NCBI GenBank assembly: GCA_021845805.1
Contig: JAJZVD010000028.1
Location: 1 to 46,525 of the forward strand
Direction: 5' to 3'
DNA: 46,525 nucleotides
Source: Pseudomonadota bacterium
Lineage (GTDB): Bacteria; Pseudomonadota; Alphaproteobacteria; Rhodobacterales; Rhodobacteraceae
Part shown: piece after piece, positions 31,540-41,485 of the stretch
Numbering within the stretch: the first letter of the stretch is position 1
How the letters are laid out: every line of letters starts with the position of its first letter
Notes under the pieces: generated by a model
Databases searched by the model: none
What the model was told of the DNA's origin: nothing
What the model saw: the letters and a program-made list of their open reading frames with translations, nothing else
Position numbers and translations under genes: made by a program

Positions 31540-32973
31540 ATGATCGAAGGCTTCGGCGCGATGGACGCCACCGCCATGGCCGCGCTGGTGGCGCGGGGCG
31601 AGGTGAGCCCGGGCGAGCTGCTGGACAGCGCGCTGGAGGCGGTCGGGCGGCTGAACCCGGCGCTGAACGCCGTGGTGCTGGTGCAGGAGGCGGTGGCCCG
31701 CCGGATGATCGCCGACGGCCTGCCGCGCGGGCCCTTCCGCGGTGTGCCCTTCCTGCTGAAGGATCTGGGCTGCGAGGCGGTCGATTTCCCCTCGCACAAC
31801 GGCTCGCGCCTGTGGGCGAACACCCGCTATCCGCGCGATTCGGCGATCTACGCGCGCATCCGGGCGACCGGCGTGGTGCCCTTCGGGCGCACCACCGCGC
31901 CCGAGGGCGGGATCGGCCCGGCGACCGAGGCCGCGGTCTACGGCGGCCCCACGCGCAACCCCTGGGATCTTGCGCGCACCCCGGGCGGGTCGTCGGGCGG
32001 GGCGGGGGCGGCGGTGGCGGCGGGGATCGTGCCTGCGGCACATGGCTCGGACGGCGGCGGCTCGGTGCGCATCCCGGCCTCGTCCTGCGGGCTTTTCGGG
32101 TTCAAGCCGACGCGGGCGCGCCTGCCCGACGGGCCCTATGCGGGCGAAGGCTGGGCCGGCATGGCGATCGACGGGTTCCTGACCCGCTCGGTGCGCGATA
32201 CCGCCACCTTTCTTGACGCCTGCGCGGGCGCCGACCCTGGCGCGCCCTACTGGGCGCCGCCGCTGTTGCGCAGCCATGCCGATGCGATCAGCCGCCCGCC
32301 ACGGCGGCTGCGCGTCGCGCTCTGCGACACCACGCTGACGGGAACGCCGATCGACCCGGACTGCCGCGCCGCCGTCCATGCCGCGGGGCGCCTGCTCGAG
32401 GATCTTGGCCATCACGTCGGGCCCGCGCGCCCGCAGGCCGACACCGAGACGATGATGCGCGCCTGGACCGACATCGTTGCCTGCGGCGCGGCCCTGTCGG
32501 TGCAGAAATCGCTGGCGGGCCGCCCGCTGACGGCCGACGATGTGGAAGGCGTGACCCGTGGCGCGGTGGCCCATGCCGCCACCATTTCCGGCGCCCGCTA
32601 CCTCGAGGCGGTGGGGCAGGTGCATGCCTATGGCCGCCAGATGGCCGCCTTCTTCGAGCCCTGGGACATCCTGCTGACCGCCACGCTGGCCGAGCCGCCC
32701 GCGGCCATCGGCCGCTTTGCCCATGACACCGAGGATTATGTAGGCTTCCGCATCGGGCCGCAGGGCGTCTTTGCCTATTCGCCCTTCTGCGCGGCCTTCA
32801 ACGCCTCGGGCCAGCCCGCGGCCTCGCTGCCGCTGCACCTGACCGCCGGGGGGCTGCCTGTGGGCATCCACCTGGCCGCCCCTTTCGGCGCCGACGAGGA
32901 ACTGATCGCCCTTTGCGCCGAACTCGAAGCCGCCGCCCCCTGGGCCCACCGCCGCGCCCCCCTGCATGTGTGA
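31540..32973 (+). CDS. Amidase signature family hydrolase (first of a tandem pair)
   Basis: A 477-residue cytosolic amidase. GGGAGGG four bases before ATG 31540 supports this start; the longer open frame upstream runs through the riboswitch region and is not coding. The Ser-cisSer-Lys triad is complete: Lys74 in LLKDLG, cis-Ser151 in [10 protein letters not shown], and nucleophile Ser175 in [11 protein letters not shown]. The C-terminal third has the usual [16 protein letters not shown]. It hydrolyses a carboxamide or ester of unknown identity. A second amidase follows after 3 bp, so they are co-transcribed. Confidence 0.92.
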   Translation: MIEGFGAMDATAMAALVARGEVSPGELLDSALEAVGRLNPALNAVVLVQEAVARRMIADGLPRGPFRGVPFLLKDLGCEAVDFPSHNGSRLWANTRYPRDSAIYARIRATGVVPFGRTTAPEGGIGPATEAAVYGGPTRNPWDLARTPGGSSGGAGAAVAAGIVPAAHGSDGGGSVRIPASSCGLFGFKPTRARLPDGPYAGEGWAGMAIDGFLTRSVRDTATFLDACAGADPGAPYWAPPLLRSHADAISRPPRRLRVALCDTTLTGTPIDPDCRAAVHAAGRLLEDLGHHVGPARPQADTETMMRAWTDIVACGAALSVQKSLAGRPLTADDVEGVTRGAVAHAATISGARYLEAVGQVHAYGRQMAAFFEPWDILLTATLAEPPAAIGRFAHDTEDYVGFRIGPQGVFAYSPFCAAFNASGQPAASLPLHLTAGGLPVGIHLAAPFGADEELIALCAELEAAAPWAHRRAPLHV

Positions 32974-32976
32974 TCG

Positions 32977-34389
32977 ATGACCGACCTGACCAGCCTTTCC
33001 GCCTCTGCCCTGTCCGCCATGATCGCCGGCCGCCGCGTCTCCGCGGTCGAGGTGATGCAGGCCCATCTGGACCGCATCGCGCGGGTGAACCCAGGCCTGA
33101 ACGCGGTGATTTCGCTGCGCCCCGCGGATGACCTTCTGGCCGAGGCGCGCGCCGCCGATGCCGCGCCCCGCCGCGGCTGGCTGCACGGCCTGCCGCTGGC
33201 GGTGAAGGATCTGGCGCTGGTCAAGGGCATCCGCTCCACCTCGGGCTCGCCCATCTTCGCCGACCTCGTGCCCGCCGAGGATGACGCGCTGGCGCGTGCG
33301 CTGCGCGCTACCGGGGCGATCCTGATCGGCAAGACCAACACGCCGGAATTCGGCCTGGGCTCGCACAGTTTCAACCCGATCTTCGGCGTCACCCGGAACC
33401 CCTATGACGGTTCGCGGACCGCGGGCGGCTCTTCGGGGGGGGCGGCGGCGGCGCTGGCGGCGCGGCTGGTGCCGATTGCCGACGGCTCGGACATGATGGG
33501 ATCGCTGCGCAACCCGGCCGCCTTCTGCAACGTCTACGGCTTCCGCCCGTCCTACGGGCTCGTGCCATCGGACCCGGTGGGCGACACGTTCCTGCACCAG
33601 TTGTCCACCAACGGGCCGATGGGCCGCACGGTCGAGGATGTGGCCCGCCTGCTGGAATCGCTTGCCCGGCCCGACCCGCGCCTGCCGCACAGCCGCCCGC
33701 CCGAAGCCTATTCCGACGGGCTCGACAGCGACCCGAAGGGCGCGCGCATCGGCTGGCTGGGCGATTGGGGCGGGGCCTATCCGATGGAGCCGGGGATCCT
33801 TGGCCTGTGCGAGACCGCGCTGGAAACCTTCACGGCGCTGGGCGCACATGTGGAGCCTGTGGCCCCGCCGTTTCCGGCCGAGAAGCTCTGGGATGCCTGG
33901 ATCACGCTGCGCAGCTTTGCCATCGCCGGGGGCGTGGCGCCGCTGCACGCCAACCCCAAGACCCGCGCCCTGCTGAAGCCCGAGATGCTGTGGGAAATCG
34001 AGCGCGGCCTTGCCCTGTCGGCGATGGAGGTGCATCGCGCCTCCACCCTGCGCTCGCAGTGGTTCGCGACACTGGCGGCGCTGTTCCAGACCTATGACGC
34101 GCTGGTGCTGCCCTCGGCGCAGGTCTGGCCCTTCCCGGTCGAATGGCGTTATCCCGAGACGATCGACGGGCACCCGATGGACACCTATCACCGCTGGATG
34201 GAGGTGGTGATCCCGGTCAGCCTTGTCGGGCTGCCCGCGCTGGCGCTGCCTGCGGGCTTCGGGCCGCAGGGGCTGCCGATGGGGATGCAACTGTTCGGCC
34301 CGCGCGGCGCCGACCGGGCGATCCTGCGGCTGGGGCAGGCCTACCATCGCGCGACCGACTGGCCCGCGCGCAGGCCGCCCGCGCTCTGA
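32977..34389 (+). CDS. Amidase signature family hydrolase (second of a tandem pair)
   Basis: A 470-residue amidase paralogous to the upstream one. The triad is Lys77 (AVKDLA), cis-Ser152 ([10 protein letters not shown]) and Ser176 in [11 protein letters not shown]. The [11 protein letters not shown] version of the nucleophile loop, and [18 protein letters not shown] after it, mark a subfamily different from the first gene. The C-terminal [19 protein letters not shown] is typical. The three-base spacing implies translational coupling. Both enzymes may act on related amides; no transporter or regulator gene accompanies them, so the physiological substrate is unknown. Confidence 0.92.
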   Translation: MTDLTSLSASALSAMIAGRRVSAVEVMQAHLDRIARVNPGLNAVISLRPADDLLAEARAADAAPRRGWLHGLPLAVKDLALVKGIRSTSGSPIFADLVPAEDDALARALRATGAILIGKTNTPEFGLGSHSFNPIFGVTRNPYDGSRTAGGSSGGAAAALAARLVPIADGSDMMGSLRNPAAFCNVYGFRPSYGLVPSDPVGDTFLHQLSTNGPMGRTVEDVARLLESLARPDPRLPHSRPPEAYSDGLDSDPKGARIGWLGDWGGAYPMEPGILGLCETALETFTALGAHVEPVAPPFPAEKLWDAWITLRSFAIAGGVAPLHANPKTRALLKPEMLWEIERGLALSAMEVHRASTLRSQWFATLAALFQTYDALVLPSAQVWPFPVEWRYPETIDGHPMDTYHRWMEVVIPVSLVGLPALALPAGFGPQGLPMGMQLFGPRGADRAILRLGQAYHRATDWPARRPPAL

Positions 34390-34505
34390 GCCCGGCGCAG
34401 CTTGCCCCTGTTCGGCCCCTCACGCCTGGGCGACCTTCCGCCTTGGGGACTGGACCTCTGCCCCCGCTTGGTCCATATGGGGGCAAACCACCCCGGAGGG
34501 TTTTG

Positions 34506-34880
34506 ATGGAATTCCTGAAGCGGCTTCTGACCTGGTGGAACAGCCAGACGCTCGGCACCCAGCTTTTCACCTGGCGCAACGGCGTGAAGGTGGGCGAAGA
34601 CCAGCAGGGCAACGTGTTCTACCAGACCCGTGACGGCAAGCGGCGCTGGGTGATCTACAACGGCGAATCCGAAGCCTCGCGGGTGTCGCCCGACTGGCAT
34701 GGCTGGCTGCATTTCACCTGGAATGACCCGCCGACCAAGACGCCGCTGAAGCGCAAGCCCTGGGAAAAGCCCCATATCGAGAACCTGACCGGCACGATGC
34801 TGGCCTATGCCCCGCCCGGCTCGATCCGGCGCGAGGCGCCGGCGGCCCGGCAGGATTACGAGGCCTGGCAGCCGGAGTAA
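34506..34880 (+). CDS. NADH:ubiquinone oxidoreductase accessory subunit, NDUFA12 (B17.2) family
   Basis: A 124-residue complex I accessory subunit found in alphaproteobacteria and mitochondria. The ATG at 34506 follows GGAGG. Typical family features are [55 protein letters not shown] and the C-terminal [10 protein letters not shown]. The gene lies 4 bp before mlaD, away from the nuo operon, which is the common arrangement in this family of bacteria. A longer in-frame start upstream runs through amidase sequence and is rejected. Confidence 0.95.
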   Translation: MEFLKRLLTWWNSQTLGTQLFTWRNGVKVGEDQQGNVFYQTRDGKRRWVIYNGESEASRVSPDWHGWLHFTWNDPPTKTPLKRKPWEKPHIENLTGTMLAYAPPGSIRREAPAARQDYEAWQPE

Positions 34881-34884
34881 GCCG

Positions 34885-35376
34885 ATGGCGGAAAACACGG
34901 CGGAAGTGGTCGTTGGCGGCCTTGTGCTTGCAGCGGCAGCAGGCTTCGTGCTGTTCGCGGCGCAGGCCACGGGATTCGCGCGCCAGACCGGCGCGACCTA
35001 TCCTCTTGTCGCCTCGTTCCGGTCGGTCGAGGGGATCAGCGTCGGCACCGACGTGAAGCTGGCAGGCGTGAAGATCGGCACCATCACGGGGCTGAACCTG
35101 AACCCCAAGACCTATTTCGCCGATGCCACCATCGCGGTGAAAAAGGACGTGGCCCTGCCCGACGACAGTGCGATCCTGATCTCGCAGGAAGGGCTTCTTG
35201 GCGGCAACTACGTCGAGGTGGTGCCCGGCGGCTCGCCCGACAACCTGAAGCCCGGCGACCGGATCGAGGATACGCAGGGCTCGGTCAGCCTGATCTCGCT
35301 TCTGATGAAGTTCGTCTCGGGCTCGGGCGGCAGCAAGCCCGCGGGCGCCGCCACCCCGGGTGCGGGCACGCCATGA
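34885..35376 (+). CDS. mlaD: Outer membrane lipid asymmetry protein, MlaD/MCE family
   Basis: A 163-residue protein with one N-terminal membrane helix (VVVGGLVLAAAAGFVLFAA) and a single periplasmic MCE domain. The domain begins with YPLVASFRSVEGISVGTDV and contains KLAGVKIGTI and ISQEGLLGGNYVEVVPG. MlaD forms the hexameric ring that shuttles phospholipid between MlaFE and the outer membrane. The partner genes mlaE and mlaF are not in this window. It lies between NDUFA12 and the DUF2155 gene, which it overlaps by 4 bp. The C-terminus is Gly/Ala-rich. Confidence 0.94.
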   Translation: MAENTAEVVVGGLVLAAAAGFVLFAAQATGFARQTGATYPLVASFRSVEGISVGTDVKLAGVKIGTITGLNLNPKTYFADATIAVKKDVALPDDSAILISQEGLLGGNYVEVVPGGSPDNLKPGDRIEDTQGSVSLISLLMKFVSGSGGSKPAGAATPGAGTP

Positions 35377-35978
35377 GCCGCGCGCTGGTTCTGGCGGCGG
35401 CGCTGGCGCTGGCCGGGGCCGCCCGGGCGCAGACGGCGGGCGACCAGACAGGCGGCCAGCCCGCCGATGGCAGCCCGATCCTGATGCAGCCCCTGAGCGC
35501 GCTGAAGCCGCAGGACAACACCGGCACCCAACCGGCCCCCGGCGCCACGCCGGGCGTGATGACGGACGGCACGGGCACGGGGATCGGCGCCGCCCCCGCA
35601 GCGCCCGATGCCACGACGCAGGCGCCGCTGCCCGCGCCGGTCGTGCCCGGCCAGACAACCACGACCACCACCACCGTGCAGGTGGCCGAGGCGCCCGGCG
35701 GCGTGGTCCGCTGGCTGGACAAGATTTCCGGCGATACCAAGGACCTGTCGCTGAAGCGCGGGCAGAGCGGGACCGAAGGGCGCCTGACGGTCACGCTGAA
35801 ATCCTGCCGCTATCCGGTGGATGACCCGGCCTCGAACGCCTATGCCTACCTTGTCATCCGCGACAGCCTGGTGGCCGATCCGATCTTTCAGGGCTGGATG
35901 ATCGCGTCGAGCCCGGCGCTGAACCCGCTCGATTCCGCCCGCTACGATGTCTGGGTGCTGCACTGCACCACGTCCTGA
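35373..35978 (+). CDS. DUF2155 domain-containing periplasmic protein
   Basis: A 201-residue exported protein: signal peptide [20 protein letters not shown], then a low-complexity Thr/Pro/Ala-rich linker (residues of about 20-105), then the DUF2155 domain. The domain has [30 protein letters not shown] and AYLVIRDSL, ending [11 protein letters not shown] with two conserved-looking cysteines in the domain. Its function is unknown. It is typically found behind mlaD in alphaproteobacteria, suggesting a cell-envelope role. Its last 37 bases overlap the convergent aat gene. Confidence 0.9.
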   Translation: MSRALVLAAALALAGAARAQTAGDQTGGQPADGSPILMQPLSALKPQDNTGTQPAPGATPGVMTDGTGTGIGAAPAAPDATTQAPLPAPVVPGQTTTTTTTVQVAEAPGGVVRWLDKISGDTKDLSLKRGQSGTEGRLTVTLKSCRYPVDDPASNAYAYLVIRDSLVADPIFQGWMIASSPALNPLDSARYDVWVLHCTTS

Positions 35979-36577
35979 GGCGGCGGGATCGGCCCCTGCC
36001 GGTCGAAATCGGCGGGCGTCTGAAGCGCGGCGGCGAGGCGGCGGCGATACTCGGCCCGGCTGATCTCGACCGCGCCGAGCGAGGCGAGATGCGGGGTCAG
36101 GAACTGCGTGTCGAAAAGCGTGAACCTCCCCGCGCGCAGGCGGCAGACCAGATGGGCCAGCGCGACCTTTGACGCATCCGTCACCCGCGAGAACATGCTT
36201 TCCCCGAAGAAGGCCGCTCCCAGCGTCACGCCATAGACCCCGCCCGCCAGCAGATCGCCGCGCCAGACCTCCAGCGAAACGGCATGGCCCATCGCGTGCA
36301 GGTCAAGGTAAAGCTGCCGGATCGGCGCGTTGATCCAGGTTTCCGACCGGTCCGCGCAGCCGTCGAGCACGCCTGCGAAATCGCGGTTGGTGGTCACGCG
36401 GAAGGCCCCCGACCGGATGCGGCGGGCCAGCGATCGCGAGATGTGGAAGCTGTCGAGCGGAAAGACCCCGCGCCGCCGCGGGTCGATCCAGTGCACCGTC
36501 GGATCGTCGCGCCCTTCGGCCATCGGGAAGATCCCCGCGGCATAGGCGTGCAGCAGCAGCTCTGGCGTCAGGTCCAT
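35942..36577 (-). CDS. aat: Leucyl/phenylalanyl-tRNA--protein transferase
   Basis: A 211-residue cytosolic enzyme that adds Leu or Phe to proteins with N-terminal Arg or Lys, marking them for ClpSAP degradation. Start at the ATG giving [20 protein letters not shown], the invariant N-terminal pattern; the open frame extends 15 residues upstream without support. Other motifs are [56 protein letters not shown] and [20 protein letters not shown]. It lies 52 bp downstream of accC and probably shares its transcript. Confidence 0.96.
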   Translation of the reverse strand: MDLTPELLLHAYAAGIFPMAEGRDDPTVHWIDPRRRGVFPLDSFHISRSLARRIRSGAFRVTTNRDFAGVLDGCADRSETWINAPIRQLYLDLHAMGHAVSLEVWRGDLLAGGVYGVTLGAAFFGESMFSRVTDASKVALAHLVCRLRAGRFTLFDTQFLTPHLASLGAVEISRAEYRRRLAAALQTPADFDRQGPIPPPQDVVQCSTQTS

Positions 36578-36629
36578 CGCGGCGCATCCGGCAGGCGGGG
36601 CCCCGGTCCGGGCCCCGCGCAAGTCTGGC

Positions 36630-37976
36630 CTAGCCGTAGGTCGCCGCCAACCACTTTTCCAGCCAGTGGATGTTGTAGGCGCCGTTCTGGATGTCGGGGT
36701 CCTCCAGCAGGGCGTGGAACAGCGGGATGGTGGTTTCCACCCCGTCGATGATCAGCTCGGCCAGCGCCCGCTTCAGCCGCGCCAGCGCCTCGGGCCGGTC
36801 GCGGCCATGCACGATCAGCTTGCCGATCAGGCTGTCGTAATAGGGCGGGATCGAATAGCCGGCATAAAGCGCCGAATCCATCCGCACGCCCAGCCCGCCG
36901 GGGGCGTGGAACACCTTCACCTTGCCGGGGCGGGGGGCGAATTCGGGGATCTTTTCCGCGTTGATCCGCACCTCGATGGCGTGGCCGTTGATCTGCAGGT
37001 CGTCCTGGCTGAAGGACATCGGCAGCCCGGCGGCGACGCGGATCTGCTCGCGCACCAGATCGACGCCGAAGATGCCCTCGGTCACCGGATGTTCCACCTG
37101 CAGGCGGGTGTTCATCTCGATGAAGTAGAACTCGCCATCCTCGAACAGGAACTCGATCGTGCCCGCGCCGATGTAGCCGATCCTGGCCACCGCGTCGGCG
37201 CAGATCTTGCCGATGCGGGCGCGCTGTTCGGGGGTGATGACAGGGCCGGGGGCCTCTTCGAACACCTTCTGGTGGCGGCGCTGAAGCGAACAGTCGCGCT
37301 CGCCCAGATGCACCGCGCGACCCTTGCCGTCGCCGAAGACCTGGATTTCGATGTGGCGCGGCTTCTGGAGGTATTTCTCCATGTAGACTTCGTCATTGCC
37401 GAAGGCGGCCTTGGCCTCGCTGCGGGCGGTGCGGAAGGCCACTTCCAGTTCGTCGGGCGATTTGGCGACCTTCATGCCGCGGCCGCCGCCGCCCGCCGTC
37501 GCCTTGATGATGACGGGATAGCCGATCGCCTCGGCGGTCTTCAGCGCGGTGGCCACGTCGGGCACACCGCCATCCGACCCCGGCACCACCGGGATGCCAA
37601 GGGCCTTGGCGGTTTCCTTGGCGGTGATCTTGTCGCCCATGATGCGGATATGCTCCGCCGTGGGCCCGATGAAGGTGATCCCGTGATCCTCCAGCACCTG
37701 CACGAAGTTCGCGTTCTCGCTCAGGAAGCCGTAGCCGGGGTGGATCGCCTCGGCCCCGGTGATCTCGCAGGCCGAGACGATGGCCGGGATCGACAGGTAG
37801 CTTTGCGCCGAGGCGTTCGGCCCGATGCAGACGGATTCGTCGGCCAGCCGGACATGCATCGCATCGGCATCGGCGGTGGAATGCACCGCGACCGACTTGA
37901 TGCCCATCTCGCGGCAGGCCCGTATGACGCGGAGCGCGATTTCGCCGCGGTTGGCGATCAGGATCTTCTCGAACAT
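36630..37976 (-). CDS. accC: Acetyl-CoA carboxylase, biotin carboxylase subunit
   Basis: A 448-residue ATP-grasp enzyme carboxylating the biotin on AccB, the first half-reaction of fatty acid synthesis. [20 protein letters not shown] starts the preATP-grasp domain. The glycine-rich ATP loop reads [15 protein letters not shown] (about residues 157-172), and the catalytic region includes [19 protein letters not shown] and [18 protein letters not shown]. Ends at [10 protein letters not shown], full length. It follows accB after 13 bp and the pair is transcribed from the promoter near 38550. Confidence 0.97.
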   Translation of the reverse strand: MFEKILIANRGEIALRVIRACREMGIKSVAVHSTADADAMHVRLADESVCIGPNASAQSYLSIPAIVSACEITGAEAIHPGYGFLSENANFVQVLEDHGITFIGPTAEHIRIMGDKITAKETAKALGIPVVPGSDGGVPDVATALKTAEAIGYPVIIKATAGGGGRGMKVAKSPDELEVAFRTARSEAKAAFGNDEVYMEKYLQKPRHIEIQVFGDGKGRAVHLGERDCSLQRRHQKVFEEAPGPVITPEQRARIGKICADAVARIGYIGAGTIEFLFEDGEFYFIEMNTRLQVEHPVTEGIFGVDLVREQIRVAAGLPMSFSQDDLQINGHAIEVRINAEKIPEFAPRPGKVKVFHAPGGLGVRMDSALYAGYSIPPYYDSLIGKLIVHGRDRPEALARLKRALAELIIDGVETTIPLFHALLEDPDIQNGAYNIHWLEKWLAATYG

Positions 37977-37989
37977 GGCGGGGCGCCCC

Positions 37990-38478
37990 TTATTCGATGA
38001 TCATCAGCGGCGCGCCGTATTCGACGGGGCTGCCGTCCTCCACCAGAATGCGCTTCACCGTGCCCGCGCGGGGGGCGGGGATGTGGTTCATGGTCTTCAT
38101 CGCCTCGATGATGAGGACGGTCTGGCCTTCTTTCACGGCGGTGCCGACCTGCACGAAGGGCTGCGCGCCGGGCTCGGCCGAACGATAGGCGGTGCCCACC
38201 ATGGGCGAGGTGACGGCGCCGGGGTGCTGGGCGGGGTCTTCCGCCGCCGCCGCGACGACGGCGGGGGCCGCGGCGCTGGCGGCAGGGGCCGCAGCGGCCG
38301 GAGCAGCCGCCGGCGCGGCCATGGTGACGATCTGGGTCTGGCGCGAGACGCGCACGTCAAGCCGGTCGTTCTCGCCGTATTCGCGCTTCACAGCCAGTTC
38401 GGTCAGGTCGTTCTTGTTGAGAAGCTCGGCGAGCGCCTGGATGAAAGCGACGTCGCTGTCGTGAGTGTCTTTGGTCAT
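37990..38478 (-). CDS. accB: Acetyl-CoA carboxylase biotin carboxyl carrier protein
   Basis: A 162-residue carrier. The N-terminal part (residues of about 1-55) matches the AccC-binding segment ([16 protein letters not shown]). An Ala/Pro-rich flexible linker covers about residues 55-85. The C-terminal biotinyl domain carries Lys128 in IEAMKTMN, the biotinylation site, and ends [12 protein letters not shown]. It delivers carboxybiotin to AccAD, whose genes are not in this window. Confidence 0.96.
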   Translation of the reverse strand: MTKDTHDSDVAFIQALAELLNKNDLTELAVKREYGENDRLDVRVSRQTQIVTMAAPAAAPAAAAPAASAAAPAVVAAAAEDPAQHPGAVTSPMVGTAYRSAEPGAQPFVQVGTAVKEGQTVLIIEAMKTMNHIPAPRAGTVKRILVEDGSPVEYGAPLMIIE

Positions 38479-38537
38479 GCCGTCCTCGGTCGGTCTTTGC
38501 TGCCCGTCTAGTGCAGGCCTTGGCCTGAGCCTTGCCG

Positions 38538-38566
38538 CTTATACGCCAGCGGACCGGGGGTGAAAA
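38538..38566 (-). promoter_or_regulatory. Probable promoter of accBC
   Basis: On the minus strand TTTTCA (38566-38561) and TATAAG (38543-38538) are 17 bases apart, giving a start about 50 bases before accB. Four of six -35 and five of six -10 bases match the sigma-70 consensus. Confidence 0.55.
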
Positions 38567-38666
38567 GCGCCCTGTTGCCGCTAACGCCGCATGCTGGCTG
38601 GCAGGCGATGGCGCGGCTTCTGCCTGTTTTCCCGGCAGATCGCAACCCGGCGGGGGGAGCACAAAA

Positions 38667-38682
38667 TTTACCGTTTGATAAA
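38667..38682. promoter_or_regulatory. Degenerate RutR-like operator upstream of preT
   Basis: TTTACCGTTTGATAAA agrees with the RutR consensus TTGACCA-N2-TGGTCAA at 10 of 14 defined positions and is itself partly palindromic. It lies about 60 bp before preT. On its own the match is weak; the nearby RutR-type gene and a near-perfect box at 43027 raise its credibility. Confidence 0.4.
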
Positions 38683-38739
38683 AAAATTAGCCTGTGGCAG
38701 CCTTTCCTGAAAATAGACACCCAACGGGAGAGGTGCCCC

Positions 38740-40086
38740 TTGTCCAACAGCATGTTGACGCCCGGCGTTGCGCCCGGGCGACTGCCGCCGCAGACCCTGG
38801 CCGACAACTTCACCGACCTGGCTCCGCCGCTTGACCGGCATGAGGCGCGGGTGGCGGCCGATCGCTGCTACTTCTGCCATGACGCGCCCTGCATGGCGGC
38901 CTGCCCGACCACGATCGACATCCCGCTGTTCATCCGCCAGATCGCGACCGGCACGCCCGAGGCGGCCGCCCGGACGATTCTCGCGCAGAACATCCTGGGC
39001 GGCATGTGCGCCCGGGTCTGCCCGACCGAGACGCTGTGCGAGGAAGTCTGCGTGCGCGAGGCGGCCGAGGGCAAGCCGGTGGAGATCGGTCGGCTGCAAC
39101 GCTTCGCGACCGATACGCTGATGGCGGCGGGCGTCCACCCCTTCACCCGCGCGGCGCCCACGGGCAAGCGCGTGGCGGTGGTGGGGGCGGGGCCTGCGGG
39201 CCTGGCTTGCGCGCATCGGCTGGCCATGCTGGGCCATGCGGTGACGCTTTACGAAGGCCGTGCCAAGGCGGGCGGGCTGAACGAATACGGCATCGCGGCT
39301 TACAAGGCCGTGGGCGGGTTCGCCCAGGCCGAGGTGGAATGGCTGCTGTCGATCGGCGGGATCACGGTCGTCACCGGCCAGCGGCTGGGGCGCGAGCTGA
39401 CGCTCGAGGCGCTGCGCAAGGACCATGACGCGGTGTTCCTGGGCATTGGCCTCGCGGGGGTGAACGCGCTCAGGGCCGAGGGCGAGGAACGCGCCCATGT
39501 CCGCGACGCGGTGGATTTCATCGCCGAACTGCGCCAGGCGCGCGACCTGGCCGCGCTGCCCGTGGGGCGCGAGGTGGTGGTGATCGGCGGCGGCATGACG
39601 GCGGTGGATGCCGCGGTGCAGTCGAAGCTGCTGGGCGCCGAGCATGTGACCATCGTCTACCGCCGCGGGCGCGAGAAGATGAGCGCCTCGGAATACGAAC
39701 AGGATCTGGCGGCCTCGAAGGGTGTCCGCATCATCACCGGCGCGGCGCCGGTGCGGGTTCTGGGCGGCGACACGGTCGAGGCGGTCGAATTCGCCTATAC
39801 CGCCGAGGGGCCGAAGGGGCTGTCGCTGACCGCGGAAACCTTCCTGTTGCGCGCAGACCAGGTGTTCAAGGCCATCGGCCAGTCGTTGCAGGGCGTGCCC
39901 GGCGGTCTTTCGACCGAGGGCGGCAAGATCGCCGTGACGGGGCCGGGGCGCACCACGGCGCCGGGGGTCTGGGCCGGGGGGGACTGTGCCTCGGGCGGCG
40001 ATGACCTGACGGTGACCGCCGTGGCGCAGGGCCGCGACGCGGCGATGGACATTCACGCAAGCCTGATGGGGGCCGGGGCGCGGTAA
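38740..40086 (+). CDS. preT: NAD-dependent dihydropyrimidine dehydrogenase subunit PreT (FAD/Fe-S)
   Basis: A 448-residue subunit that transfers electrons between NAD(P)H and PreA for reduction of uracil and thymine. The N-terminal cysteines CYFCHDAPCMAACP and GMCARVCPTETLCEEVCV bind Fe-S clusters. VAVVGAGPAGLACAHRLAML (about residue 140) is the FAD fold and VVVIGGGMTAVDAA (about 280) the NAD(P) fold. TTG 38740 is the preferred start because GGGAGAGG stands six bases before it; the alternative ATG 38752 is 18 bases away from that site. The open frame upstream is not coding. It precedes preA by 23 bp. Confidence 0.92.
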   Translation: MSNSMLTPGVAPGRLPPQTLADNFTDLAPPLDRHEARVAADRCYFCHDAPCMAACPTTIDIPLFIRQIATGTPEAAARTILAQNILGGMCARVCPTETLCEEVCVREAAEGKPVEIGRLQRFATDTLMAAGVHPFTRAAPTGKRVAVVGAGPAGLACAHRLAMLGHAVTLYEGRAKAGGLNEYGIAAYKAVGGFAQAEVEWLLSIGGITVVTGQRLGRELTLEALRKDHDAVFLGIGLAGVNALRAEGEERAHVRDAVDFIAELRQARDLAALPVGREVVVIGGGMTAVDAAVQSKLLGAEHVTIVYRRGREKMSASEYEQDLAASKGVRIITGAAPVRVLGGDTVEAVEFAYTAEGPKGLSLTAETFLLRADQVFKAIGQSLQGVPGGLSTEGGKIAVTGPGRTTAPGVWAGGDCASGGDDLTVTAVAQGRDAAMDIHASLMGAGAR

Positions 40087-40109
40087 CGCATCCCCGAGGG
40101 AGAACGCAG

Positions 40110-41408
40110 ATGGCAAACCTTGCTTCCGACTTCGTGGGGATCAAATCCCCGAACCCGTTCTGGCTGGCCTCGGCCCCGCCGACCGACAAGGAATACAACG
40201 TGCGCCGCGCCTACGAGGCGGGTTGGGGCGGCGTGGTATGGAAGACGCTGGGGTCCGAGGGGCCGCCGGTGGTGAACGTGAACGGCCCGCGCTATGGCGC
40301 CGTCTGGGGCGCCGACCGCCGCCTGCTGGGGCTGAACAACATCGAACTGATCACTGACCGCCCGCTTGAGGTGAACCTGCGCGAGATCAAGTCGGTCAAA
40401 CGCGACTACCCCGACCGCGCGCTGGTCATCAGCCTGATGGTGCCTTGCGACGAGGAGTCGTGGAAGGACATCCTGAAGCGGATCGAGGATACCGGCGCCG
40501 ACGGGGTCGAGCTGAACTTCGGCTGCCCGCACGGGATGGCGGAACGCGGCATGGGCTCTGCCGTGGGGCAGGTACCGGAATACATCGAGATGGTCACCCG
40601 CTGGGTGAAGCAGTATTCCCGCATGCCCTGCATCGTGAAGCTGACGCCCAACATCACCGACATCCGCCGCCCGGCCGAGGCCGCGAAGCGCGGCGGCGCC
40701 GATGCGGTCAGCCTCATCAACACGATCAACTCGATCACCTCGGTCAACCTCGACGCCTTCAGCCCCGAACCGATGATCGACGGCAAGGGCACCCATGGCG
40801 GCTATTGCGGCCCGGCGGTGAAGCCGATCGCGCTGAACATGGTGGCCGAGATCGCCCGCAGCCCGGAAACTCGCGGCCTGCCGATTTCCGGCATCGGCGG
40901 TGTCACCACCTGGCGCGACGCGGCCGAGTTCCTGGCGCTGGGGGCAGGCAACGTTCAGGTCTGCACCGCCGCGATGACCTATGGCTTCAAGGTCGTGCAG
41001 GAGATGATCTCGGGGCTGTCGCAGTATCTTGACGACAAGGGCATGAGCCTTGGCGATCTGATCGGGCGGGCGGTGCCGAACGTCACCGACTGGCAGTATC
41101 TGAACCTGAACTATGTGACCAAGGCGAAGATCGACCCCGACCTCTGCATCAAGTGCGGCCGCTGCTATGCCGCCTGCGAGGACACCAGCCACCAGGCGAT
41201 CCTGATGAAGGAAGGCCGGGTGTTCGAGGTGAACGACGCCGAATGTGTGGCCTGCAACCTGTGCGTGGATACCTGCCCGGTGGACGGCTGCATCACGATG
41301 GAACAACTGCCCAAGGGCGCGGTGGACCCGCGCACCGGCCGCGTGGTGGGCGATTACGCCAACTGGACCACGCATCCGAACAACCCCGCGGCCCGGGCGG
41401 CCGAATAG
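40110..41408 (+). CDS. preA: NAD-dependent dihydropyrimidine dehydrogenase subunit PreA
   Basis: A 432-residue FMN and Fe-S subunit that reduces uracil or thymine to the 5,6-dihydro form, the first step of the reductive pathway. The TIM barrel starts NLASDFVGIKSPNPFWLASA, with the substrate-side ELNFGCPHGMAERGMGSAVG around residues 135-155 and NTINSITSVNLDAF. The C-terminal ferredoxin domain has CIKCGRCYAACEDTSH and CVACNLCVDTCPVDGC-type clusters (two 4Fe-4S). GGGAGAA precedes the ATG. Together with PreT it forms the complete enzyme. Confidence 0.95.
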   Translation: MANLASDFVGIKSPNPFWLASAPPTDKEYNVRRAYEAGWGGVVWKTLGSEGPPVVNVNGPRYGAVWGADRRLLGLNNIELITDRPLEVNLREIKSVKRDYPDRALVISLMVPCDEESWKDILKRIEDTGADGVELNFGCPHGMAERGMGSAVGQVPEYIEMVTRWVKQYSRMPCIVKLTPNITDIRRPAEAAKRGGADAVSLINTINSITSVNLDAFSPEPMIDGKGTHGGYCGPAVKPIALNMVAEIARSPETRGLPISGIGGVTTWRDAAEFLALGAGNVQVCTAAMTYGFKVVQEMISGLSQYLDDKGMSLGDLIGRAVPNVTDWQYLNLNYVTKAKIDPDLCIKCGRCYAACEDTSHQAILMKEGRVFEVNDAECVACNLCVDTCPVDGCITMEQLPKGAVDPRTGRVVGDYANWTTHPNNPAARAAE

Positions 41409-41421
41409 CGACGGCACCACG

Positions 41422-41447
41422 CCCCCGCGGCCGCCGGGCCGCGGGGG
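41422..41447 (+). terminator. GC-rich hairpin after preA
   Basis: CCCCCGCGGCC and GGCCGCGGGGG form a perfect 11-bp stem with a GCCG tetraloop 13 bp after the preA stop. A G-run rather than a T-tract follows, so it may stabilise the 3' end or aid Rho-dependent termination. Confidence 0.55.
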
Positions 41448-41485
41448 GCGCGGGGGGGGGACCATCGCGCGGTCCGGCCCGCCGG

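Noticed and set aside
31510-34347. 945-residue open frame on the minus strand
   Set aside because: Antisense to both amidases, which have complete catalytic triads; the frame shows only composition-driven Arg/Gly/Gln runs.
40110-41408. PreA seems to lack the catalytic cysteine of mammalian dihydropyrimidine dehydrogenase (GMGSAVGQ has Val at that place)
   Set aside because: As far as I recall, bacterial PreA proteins commonly have this residue, so I do not treat it as loss of function.
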